The notes under the pieces are model-generated. The model had not been told where the DNA came from. It saw only the letters and a list, made by a program, of their open reading frames with translations, and did not search any database. A stretch of DNA of 11,768 nucleotides from UBA6186 sp050012295 (lineage in GTDB: Bacteria; Pseudomonadota; Gammaproteobacteria; UBA6186; Azoamicaceae), in the NCBI GenBank assembly GCA_050012295.1, contig JBEKHL010000045.1, forward strand, positions 1 through 11,768, written 5' to 3'. Of this stretch, positions 5,311 to 11,768 are shown in pieces. The stretch's first letter is position 1. Every line of letters begins with the position of its first letter. A program made the position numbers and the translations under genes.

Positions 5311-6501
5311 ATGATGACCGAAGAACGCAAAGCAGTAATCATCGCAGGTTTAAGCAATACGGAACGAGGAATATATAGTCAATTAGATGAAGATCAAAAA
5401 GAATTATTTTTTTCCTTAATAGAAGATGGTGCTAATGGTTCAATACGAAGAGTATTGAATGTTTTTGAAGAAAGTATAGTAAGCAGTGTATGCGCAAGTA
5501 GTTTACAGGATGCTATTGTACCGTCAACCACTGTTGCACAAAAAACAAAAAAGCGTGAACGCGATGATAATACTACCCACCAACCAGGGCCAGCTACTAA
5601 AAAACCTGCTGCAATAACAACATCATATAATAGTGCTATATCTTCTTCATCCTCAGCATTGCCTCCTCCTTTAGCTGATCAATTTAATGCTTTAGAACAG
5701 GCTTTATACGAAGCGCCAGAAGAATATATTAGGTGTATGAGAAACAATGGTGTTCGTGCTGGTCAGACCAACGAAGAAAGCAAGTTGATTGAATATAGCA
5801 AACAACATGGTTATGATATTTGTTTTTATACTAGAGCAAAAATATATACTAGTGCAAAAAAAGAAGAATCAACTAAAGCTAACGAGATGATCCGTGGTAA
5901 AAAAGATGATGGTAAAGAGTGTTATTATTTAATAAAAGAAGCAGGTAATTTATTAACATCTGGGGTAGAAAGTCCTTATCCTCGCAACAAGGGAAAAATT
6001 CATATTTTACTTGGTGATAATCATTATGTAACGTTAAAAGTTAATGGTAAATTTATAACAGGTAAAGATGAGCCTATAAGAGAAATAGAAGAAGTCTTTA
6101 CTCGTGGTAATGGAGATTGTCTATTTAACGCCTATATTCAAGCTACAGAAGGACAGCCATATGGGTATTCTGAAGTATTACCTGACAAGGCTTTTGCATT
6201 AAGACAACAAATTTGCAATTTATTACAGAATGATTGGGATAAATGTAAAATAAGGGCGAATGGCTCTAAACAAATTTTGTGCGAAAACTCGATATATAAA
6301 AGTTATCATGATAAATGCTCAAGCTTAATTGAAGCGGATGATAGTATGATGGATTTTTATAGAGATTATTATCTTCAAGAACATAATGGTTATGATGACG
6401 AAAAGCAATTAAAAGCATTGTCGATTAAACTTGTAAATCTAAGTTTAATAGAACGGCGTTTAAGACAAAATTCTGCTCCAGCTTTAAGAGCTTCAGTATA
6501 A
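5311..6501 (+). CDS. OTU-like cysteine protease with permuted motif order (candidate effector deubiquitinase)
   Basis: A 396-residue protein. Residues 1-75 are predicted helical and match no family I know. Residues 76-122 are a low-complexity Ser/Pro/Lys linker with a basic cluster (KTKKRER, 78-84, and KK 97-98). Residues 137-245 look like the later part of an OTU domain: an 'EESKLIEYSKQHGYDICFYT' helix-strand, then the His box 'KIHILLGDNHYVTL' (229-242; H238). Residues 264-375 look like the early part: the Cys box 'RGNGDCLFNAYI' (265-276; C270), then 'ALRQQICNLL'. In ordinary OTU proteases the Cys box comes first, so this is a permuted or rearranged OTU. OTU enzymes cleave ubiquitin linkages; bacteria lack ubiquitin, so a host-cell role is implied. 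GGGGATGA precedes the ATG; a second ATG follows at 5314. No signal peptide is seen. Confidence 0.75.
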   Translation: MMTEERKAVIIAGLSNTERGIYSQLDEDQKELFFSLIEDGANGSIRRVLNVFEESIVSSVCASSLQDAIVPSTTVAQKTKKRERDDNTTHQPGPATKKPAAITTSYNSAISSSSSALPPPLADQFNALEQALYEAPEEYIRCMRNNGVRAGQTNEESKLIEYSKQHGYDICFYTRAKIYTSAKKEESTKANEMIRGKKDDGKECYYLIKEAGNLLTSGVESPYPRNKGKIHILLGDNHYVTLKVNGKFITGKDEPIREIEEVFTRGNGDCLFNAYIQATEGQPYGYSEVLPDKAFALRQQICNLLQNDWDKCKIRANGSKQILCENSIYKSYHDKCSSLIEADDSMMDFYRDYYLQEHNGYDDEKQLKALSIKLVNLSLIERRLRQNSAPALRASV

Positions 6502-6533
6502 ATATATAAACTCCCTCCTGACATTATAATTAT

Positions 6534-6562
6534 ACTATGGTAAGATTTTCATTTACCATAGT
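6534..6562 (+). promoter_or_regulatory. Hairpin in the rpsO leader (candidate S15 autoregulatory structure)
   Basis: ACTATGGTAA (6534-6543) pairs perfectly with TTACCATAGT (6553-6562). No U-tract follows, so it is not a typical terminator. It ends 21 bases before the rpsO ribosome-binding site. S15 represses its own mRNA through leader structures in several bacterial groups, including alphaproteobacteria; that this hairpin is such a structure is inference. A TATAAT at 6525-6530 lies just before it, without a clear -35. Confidence 0.45.
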
Positions 6563-6599
6563 GGTTAGGTTATATATAATATTAAGAGGTATCGATAAA

Positions 6600-6869
6600 A
6601 TGAGTTTGAATGCACAAGAAAAACTTAATTCTATACAAAAATTTCAACGTACTCCAACAGATACTGGTTCGCCAGAAGTACAAATTGCGTTAATGTCTGC
6701 CAAGATTAGTCATCTAACTGGTCATTTGCAAACACACAAGAAAGATTTGCACTCTAGACGAGGCTTAATTAGGATGGTTAATAATAGAAGAAAATTATTA
6801 ATTTACATAAAGCGTACTAATTATTCGTCATATGTTAATTTGATTCAAGAATTAGGGTTAAGAAAGTAA
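6600..6869 (+). CDS. rpsO: 30S ribosomal protein S15
   Basis: An 89-residue protein, exactly the usual S15 length, with the diagnostic 'DTGSPEVQIALMSAKI' (residues 21-36), 'HLTGHLQTHKKDLHSRRGL' (38-56) and 'RRKLLIYIKRTN' segments. S15 binds 16S rRNA in the platform early in 30S assembly and contributes to a bridge with the 50S subunit. I start it at the ATG at 6600, ten bases after AAGAGG; an in-frame ATG at 6537 would add 21 residues but sits inside the leader hairpin and has no ribosome-binding site. It is followed after 49 bases by pnp, the classic rpsO-pnp arrangement. Confidence 0.97.
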   Translation: MSLNAQEKLNSIQKFQRTPTDTGSPEVQIALMSAKISHLTGHLQTHKKDLHSRRGLIRMVNNRRKLLIYIKRTNYSSYVNLIQELGLRK

Positions 6870-6880
6870 GAGAATAATAA

Positions 6881-6907
6881 AATATTAAATTGTTTATTTA
6901 AAATATT
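6881..6907 (+). other. AT-only hairpin in the rpsO-pnp spacer
   Basis: AATATTAAAT (6881-6890) can pair with ATTT (6896-6899) and AATATT (6902-6907) with a two-base bulge, just before the pnp ribosome-binding site. In E. coli the equivalent spacer holds an RNase III-processed hairpin used in PNPase autocontrol. This one has only A-U pairs, so it is weak. Confidence 0.2.
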
Positions 6908-6918
6908 AAGGAAAAGAA

Positions 6919-9054
6919 GTGTTAGTTAGGAAATCTATAAAGTTTGGAAAGTATGATTTAGTTTTAGAAACAGGAGTAATAGCGAGACAAGCAACTGCAG
7001 CAGTAATGGTGGATTTAGCAGGGACAGTAGTCTTAGTAACATTGGTGGCATCACCAGAAGCAGTAGAAGGGCAAGGTTTTTTTCCATTAAGGGTTGATTA
7101 TCAAGAACGAGCATATGCTCATGGTAAAATTCCAGGTGGTTTTATAAAGCGAGAAGGTCGACCATCCGAACGAGAAATTTTAATTTCTAGACTTATAGAT
7201 CGTTCTTTGCGCCCATTATTTCCAGAGGGATTTTGTAATGAGGTACAAATTGTAGCTACAGTAAAATCCTTAAATCCTCAAGTAGATCCAGATATTTTGG
7301 CTATGATAGGCGCATCTGCGGCTATTGCTATGTCTGGTTTACCATTTAATGAAATTATGGGAGCTGTTAAAGTTGGGTATCAGGATAGTTGTTATGTAAT
7401 AAACCCAGATTGTTCCGATGTAAAAACCTCTAAGTTAGATTTGGTAGTAGCAGGTACAACTTCTTCAATATTAATGGTTGAGTCTTCAGCTAAAGAATTA
7501 TCAGAAGATGTTATGCTAGGTGCGGTAATGTTTGGGCATAAACAAATGCAAGTGGTAATTAAGTTTATAGAAGATTTTGCTAATCAAGCTAAAAAAACTG
7601 CTTGGGATTGGCAAAAAACTTCAGAAAATATTAATTTAAAGCAACAAATTCATCAAGGTTCTTTTAATAAGTTAGTAGAAGCTTATAGGATTAAAGATAA
7701 ACTAATTAGGCAACAAGAATTAAAAAATTTGCGTAAACAAATTGATGAGCAATTTGTAACACAGACTGAATTAGCAAGTAATCCAATAATTAAATTAGAA
7801 GTTGCTAAAATTGTTGAGCAACTAGAAAGAGAGCTAGTACGAGGAAACATATTAAATAATAGTATTAGAATAGATGGTAGAGATTTAAAAACTGTTCGCC
7901 CAATTACTACACAAATTGGTTTACTTCCTAGAACTCACGGCTCAGCATTGTTTACTAGAGGCGAAACACAAGCGATAGTAGTTATTACTCTTGGTACGAC
8001 TAAAGATGCACAAACAATAGATAATTTAATGGGCGAACAGAAAGATACTTTTATGTTGCATTATAATTTCCCACCATTTTGTGTGGGAGAGATTGGCCAA
8101 GTTGGTAGCCCTAAACGCCGTGAAATTGGTCATGGTAAATTAGCTATGCGGGGGATACAAGCGGTTATTCCGTCAATAGAAGATTTTCCTTATGTTCTTA
8201 GAGTGGTTTCCGAGATCACCGAATCTAATGGGTCTAGTTCTATGGCAACTGTTTGTGGTTCAAGTTTAGCATTAATGGATGCCGGTGTTCCAATTAAATC
8301 AGCTGTTGCAGGTATTGCTATGGGTTTAATTAAAGAAGGCGAAAAATTTGCAGTGCTTAGTGATATTTTAGGTGACGAAGACCATTTGGGCGATATGGAT
8401 TTTAAAGTGGTTGGTACGCACAAAGGCGTTACTGCATTACAAATGGATATTAAGATTAATGGTATTACCGAAGAAATTATGTCTGTTGCTTTAGAGCAAG
8501 CTAGAGAGGGTAGGATTCATATTTTAGATATAATGCAAAAAGCTATTAGTACTTCACGGACAGAAGTATCTAAATATGCTCCTAGAATTATTAAAATGTC
8601 TATTAATCCAGAAAGAATTAAAGATGTTATTGGTAAAGGTGGAGCTACAATTAGATCATTAATTGAAGATCCTAATTCTACTAGCATCGATATTCAAGAG
8701 AATGGAACTGTACAAATTGCGGTTCTTGATTATGCAACAGGGGAAAGAATTAAAGAAAAAATTGAATCTTTAACTAGTGAAGTAACAGTTGGTAAAATAT
8801 ATAATGGTAAAGTCGTTAAAATAGTAGACTTTGGTGCATTTGTAAATATTTTGCCTAATCAAGATGGATTGGTGCATATATCACAAATTACTAATCATAG
8901 AGTGAATAATGTAGCTGATGAGTTAAAAGAAGGACAAGAAATAAAGGTTAAAGTACTAGAAATAGATAAGCAAGGTAGGTTAAAATTAAGTATAAAGGCA
9001 TGTCTGGAAAATAATAATGAAGAGCATGAATCTCATGAAGGAATATCTAGATAA
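6919..9054 (+). CDS. pnp: Polynucleotide phosphorylase
   Basis: A 711-residue full-length PNPase, a trimeric 3'-to-5' exoribonuclease that degrades RNA with phosphate and works in mRNA decay. Domains in order: RNase PH-like 1 (about 10-140, with 'DYQERAYAHGKIPGG' at 60-74), an all-helical linker (about 235-310), RNase PH-like 2 (about 318-545), KH (about 556-612, 'IGKGG' at 571-575) and S1 (about 622-692). Active-site features are intact: the phosphate-binding 'GSSSMATVCG' (438-447) and 'DILGDEDHLGDMD' with D486 and D492 as in E. coli. The start is GTG at 6919, with AAGGA six bases upstream; the next residues LVRKSIKFGKYDLVLETG match the family N-terminus. The C-terminal tail is short and acidic and overlaps the next gene. 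Confidence 0.97.
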   Translation: MLVRKSIKFGKYDLVLETGVIARQATAAVMVDLAGTVVLVTLVASPEAVEGQGFFPLRVDYQERAYAHGKIPGGFIKREGRPSEREILISRLIDRSLRPLFPEGFCNEVQIVATVKSLNPQVDPDILAMIGASAAIAMSGLPFNEIMGAVKVGYQDSCYVINPDCSDVKTSKLDLVVAGTTSSILMVESSAKELSEDVMLGAVMFGHKQMQVVIKFIEDFANQAKKTAWDWQKTSENINLKQQIHQGSFNKLVEAYRIKDKLIRQQELKNLRKQIDEQFVTQTELASNPIIKLEVAKIVEQLERELVRGNILNNSIRIDGRDLKTVRPITTQIGLLPRTHGSALFTRGETQAIVVITLGTTKDAQTIDNLMGEQKDTFMLHYNFPPFCVGEIGQVGSPKRREIGHGKLAMRGIQAVIPSIEDFPYVLRVVSEITESNGSSSMATVCGSSLALMDAGVPIKSAVAGIAMGLIKEGEKFAVLSDILGDEDHLGDMDFKVVGTHKGVTALQMDIKINGITEEIMSVALEQAREGRIHILDIMQKAISTSRTEVSKYAPRIIKMSINPERIKDVIGKGGATIRSLIEDPNSTSIDIQENGTVQIAVLDYATGERIKEKIESLTSEVTVGKIYNGKVVKIVDFGAFVNILPNQDGLVHISQITNHRVNNVADELKEGQEIKVKVLEIDKQGRLKLSIKACLENNNEEHESHEGISR

Positions 9055-10687
9055 TTTAAGCAATTTTTTTAGTTATTTAAAACCGAAGTTGTTTATTTGT
9101 TTACAAAATACTTATGATATTAATGTTTTTAAAAAAGATTGTATTGCAGGGCTTACTGTAGCCATAATTTCTCTTCCTCTTGCTATGGCTTTAGCTATTT
9201 CTTCTGGAACTACCCCAGATAGAGGAATTTTTACTGCTATTGTTGCAGGATTGATTATTTCTTTTTTTGGAGGAAGCCGTTCTCAAATTGGTGGACCAAC
9301 GGCAGCCTTTATTGCAGTTGTATGTGGTATTATCAGTAAATACGGTTTTGATGGGCTAATTATTGCTACTTTTATGGCTGGTATAATGTTAGCAGTAGCG
9401 GGCTTATTTAAGCTGGGCACCCTAATTAAGTATATTCCGCATTCTATTGTAACTGGATTTACTTCTGGGTTGTCTATCGTTATTTTTTCCACTCAAATTA
9501 AAGATTTTCTAGGACTTACTTTAGAAAACCCTCCATATGAGTTTTTGATGAAATGGGTTAGTTATTATCATAATTTAAGCACCTATAATATATGTGCTAC
9601 CTTTATTGCTATAGCAACATTAGTAGTAATATTAACTGTTAGAAAACGTTGGCCTAAATTACCAGTTTTTTTTATTGTGGTTGGTTTGGCTACCATGTTG
9701 GTTGTAATTTTTAAAATTAATGTACCAACTATTGGATCAAAATTTGGTATGATCCAAAAAAATTTACCAACCCCCATATTACCAGCGATTTCTTTTCAAC
9801 AATTTATAGTTTTATTACCGGCAGCATTTACTATTGCATTTTTGGCAGGGATAGAGTCTTTGTTATCAGCAGTAATAGCAGATGGTATTACCGGATTTAA
9901 GCATAATTCAAATGTAGAACTAGTTGCTCAAGGTCTTGCCAATATTGGTTCCGCATGTTTTGGTGGATTACCAGCTACTGGAGCAATTGCTAGAACTGTA
10001 GCAAATATTAGAGCAGGAGGACAAACACCTGTTTCTGGTATTATAAATGCTTTATTAATTTTGGTATTTATATGGATCTTATCTCCAATAATTAGTTTGG
10101 TACCATTATCTTGTTTGGCAGCTATTTTAGTAGTTATTGCTTGGGATATGAGCGAAATAAAAAAATTTTACTACTTTTTATTAGCTCCTAATGGGGATCG
10201 GTTAGTTTTAATAGTAACATTTTTGCTTACTATTTTAGTAGATTTAACTGTCGCGGTTGAAGTTGGATTAATCTTAGCGTGTTTAGTATTTATGCGACGT
10301 ATGAGTAAAGTAACAGAAATTACTTTTCACGAAGATCAATTTCACTCAGAACAAGTTCCTGGGACTTGTATGTATAAAATTAATGGGCCGTTGTTTTTTG
10401 GAGTAACTTCTAGAGTAGATTTAGTTTTTAATACTCAATCTTCTACCGCTAAAATTTGTATTGTTGATTTACAAAATGTTTCATTGTTAGATGCTAGTGG
10501 GGCGCATGTTTTAACTAATTTTATTGAAAAACGGCAACTTGGCGGAACTAAAGTAATTTTATGTGGTCTTAACAAACAATTACAATTGATATTAAGTAAA
10601 ATGGATCTAAAAAAATTAATTTCCCCGGAAATTATTGTGGCCAATTTAACTCAAGCAATATCTTTGTCAAAAAACTTCGTTTGCTAA
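9017..10687 (+). CDS. SulP-family anion transporter with C-terminal STAS domain
   Basis: A 556-residue inner-membrane protein with about a dozen hydrophobic segments between residues 40 and 425, then a cytoplasmic STAS domain (about 445-550). The SulP signatures are present: 'DCIAGLTVAIISLPLAMALA' (41-60), 'GGSRSQIGGPTAAF' (85-98), 'FLAGIESLLSAVIADGITG' (275-293) and 'GGLPATGAIARTVANIRAGG' (316-335). The STAS domain ends in 'SLLDASGAHVLTNF'. SulP proteins import sulfate, bicarbonate or dicarboxylates; length and TM core are like BicA/DauA-type members, and the anion here is unknown. Start choices are ATG 9017 (GGAAA six bases upstream) and ATG 9035 (GAAGAG ten bases upstream). Either overlaps the end of pnp (38 or 20 bases), pointing to co-transcription and coupled translation. 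Confidence 0.9.
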   Translation: MKSMNLMKEYLDNLSNFFSYLKPKLFICLQNTYDINVFKKDCIAGLTVAIISLPLAMALAISSGTTPDRGIFTAIVAGLIISFFGGSRSQIGGPTAAFIAVVCGIISKYGFDGLIIATFMAGIMLAVAGLFKLGTLIKYIPHSIVTGFTSGLSIVIFSTQIKDFLGLTLENPPYEFLMKWVSYYHNLSTYNICATFIAIATLVVILTVRKRWPKLPVFFIVVGLATMLVVIFKINVPTIGSKFGMIQKNLPTPILPAISFQQFIVLLPAAFTIAFLAGIESLLSAVIADGITGFKHNSNVELVAQGLANIGSACFGGLPATGAIARTVANIRAGGQTPVSGIINALLILVFIWILSPIISLVPLSCLAAILVVIAWDMSEIKKFYYFLLAPNGDRLVLIVTFLLTILVDLTVAVEVGLILACLVFMRRMSKVTEITFHEDQFHSEQVPGTCMYKINGPLFFGVTSRVDLVFNTQSSTAKICIVDLQNVSLLDASGAHVLTNFIEKRQLGGTKVILCGLNKQLQLILSKMDLKKLISPEIIVANLTQAISLSKNFVC

Positions 10688-10713
10688 CTAAATCTGAATT
10701 ATAATACATAATT

Positions 10714-11768
10714 ATGAATAATAATTTAGAGCTAGTTCTACCTCAAAACAATAGCTATGATGATATACCATATAATTCTAGACCAGTCACGGAAACTCAT
10801 CCCTGTCGATTGGGTGCTTTGGCTACATTGTTTGGCATGGAGCCATGCGATCTTAAAGAAGCTAGAGTTTTAGAGATTGGTTGTGCTAATGGCGACAATT
10901 TAATACCACATGCGGTTAATAATCCTGGTGGTCAATTTGTTGGGATCGATTTATCTAAAGTACATATTGATGAAGCTAATAAATATGTATCTGGTTTAGA
11001 ACTTAAAAATATAAAATTCCATAATTGTTCTATAGCCGATGTAAATGATGATTTTGGTAAATTTGATTATATTATTTGTCATGGAGTTTTTTCATGGGTG
11101 CCAGAATATATTAGAACTAAAATTTTAACTGTATGTAGTAAAAATCTTAATAAAAATGGGATAGCTTATATTAGTTATAATACTATGCCTGGATGGAATA
11201 TGCATTCTACACTTAGAGATTTGATGTTGTATCATACCAAATCATCTATTAACCATGAAGATAAAATTGCTCAATCAACCATATTGTTAAATTTTATTAA
11301 AGACTATCGAGCTAATTCTAATAATTCTAATTGGTATGTTAATTTTTTAAAAAAAGAAGCAACCAAATTACTAACCGAACACAAGGTAAATTATTGGTTT
11401 CACGAGCATTTAGAAAAACATAATAAAGCATATTATTTTTATGAATTTATAAATAAAGTAAAAAAACACAATTTACAATATTTATCAGATTGTTACTTGT
11501 TGAGCATGAATTTAAATGAACAATCGGAAGCCATACGAATAGCCTTACAATGGGCTAACAATATTGTAAAAACCGAACAATATTATGATTTTCTTAATAA
11601 TAGATTATTTAGAGAAACATTGTTATGTCATGATTCTATCGTCTTAAATAGAAAAATATATAATTACGATATAAGTAAATTTAATATGACATCTAATTTA
11701 ACACCTTCTATATCGTTAGATCAAATAGATATTAACGATCCTTCGCAATCTATAAAATTTTTCCATGA
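10714..11768 (+). CDS. Class I SAM-dependent methyltransferase with methyltransferase regulatory domain (3' end outside window)
   Basis: The frame runs open from ATG 10714 to the window end, 351 residues so far. Residues 50-160 are a Rossmann-type methyltransferase: motif I 'VLEIGCANGDNL' (52-63), acidic D79 in 'VGIDLS' (motif II), 'FDYIICHGVFSWVP' (117-130, motif IV region) and 'GIAYISYNTMPGW' (149-161). Residues about 205-305 match the predicted methyltransferase regulatory domain (PF10119), with 'HEHLEKHNKAYYFYEF' (230-245) and 'YYDFLNNRLFRETLLC' (290-305). Proteins with this pair are common in rickettsiae and other proteobacteria; the substrate is not known to me, and some rickettsial relatives have been studied as protein-lysine methyltransferases. 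It follows the SulP gene after 26 bases with no terminator and no visible ribosome-binding site. Confidence 0.85.
   Translation, partial: MNNNLELVLPQNNSYDDIPYNSRPVTETHPCRLGALATLFGMEPCDLKEARVLEIGCANGDNLIPHAVNNPGGQFVGIDLSKVHIDEANKYVSGLELKNIKFHNCSIADVNDDFGKFDYIICHGVFSWVPEYIRTKILTVCSKNLNKNGIAYISYNTMPGWNMHSTLRDLMLYHTKSSINHEDKIAQSTILLNFIKDYRANSNNSNWYVNFLKKEATKLLTEHKVNYWFHEHLEKHNKAYYFYEFINKVKKHNLQYLSDCYLLSMNLNEQSEAIRIALQWANNIVKTEQYYDFLNNRLFRETLLCHDSIVLNRKIYNYDISKFNMTSNLTPSISLDQIDINDPSQSIKFFH

Noticed and set aside
6537..6599. In-frame ATG at 6537 as the rpsO start
   Set aside because: It lies inside the leader hairpin, lacks a ribosome-binding site and would add 21 residues absent from S15 proteins; ATG 6600 gives the standard 89 residues.
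8190..8423. Minus-strand open frame inside pnp
   Set aside because: It is antisense to the most conserved part of PNPase, including the catalytic region, so the open frame is a by-product of that coding constraint.
9283..10644. Three short minus-strand open frames inside the SulP gene
   Set aside because: They are antisense to SulP core motifs and the STAS domain and resemble nothing on their own.
1..11768. tRNA, rRNA, CRISPR array, transposase, integrase or phage genes
   Set aside because: No cloverleaf-like sequence, rRNA-like stretch, spaced repeat array or mobile-element protein signature was found when reading both strands.

Overview
The window is AT-rich DNA (roughly 70% A+T by eye) from what looks like a host-associated alphaproteobacterium, most likely a member of Rickettsiales. 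The reasons are the low GC content, the rpsO-pnp core pair, a class I methyltransferase with a C-terminal 'methyltransferase regulatory' domain of the kind common in rickettsiae, and a concentration of genes with eukaryote-interaction domains (an OTU protease and an LRAT-type protein). The assignment rests on gene content and style, not on a database match.

Region 1 (1-5090) is accessory. It starts with the 3' end of an unrecognised gene on the + strand. After it come minus-strand genes, listed here by increasing coordinate and therefore against their transcription: a VapC-type PIN toxin and its Phd/VapB-type antitoxin (one operon with a good promoter and an operator-like inverted repeat), an LRAT-domain protein, a GNAT acetyltransferase, a divergent dicarboxylate/amino acid:cation symporter, and a second GNAT acetyltransferase. 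A 112-bp palindromic element with perfect 32-bp arms lies between the second acetyltransferase and the symporter and looks like a small non-coding mobile or repetitive element.

Region 2 (5091-6501) is a 223-bp divergent intergenic region with a tandem 14-bp repeat, followed by a plus-strand gene for a 396-residue protein. Its OTU cysteine-protease signatures occur in inverted order: the His box at residues 229-241 comes before the Cys box at residues 266-273. This is the most interesting item in the window and probably a secreted deubiquitinase-like effector.

Region 3 (6502-11768) is plus-strand and housekeeping in character: rpsO (S15) behind a hairpin leader that may be autoregulatory, pnp (polynucleotide phosphorylase), a SulP anion transporter that overlaps the end of pnp, and a methyltransferase that runs off the window. 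Spacing suggests these four genes are largely co-transcribed.

Together the window shows an accessory block of probable effector, modification and toxin-antitoxin genes placed next to a conserved RNA-metabolism/translation operon. No rRNA, tRNA, CRISPR array, transposase or integrase was seen.
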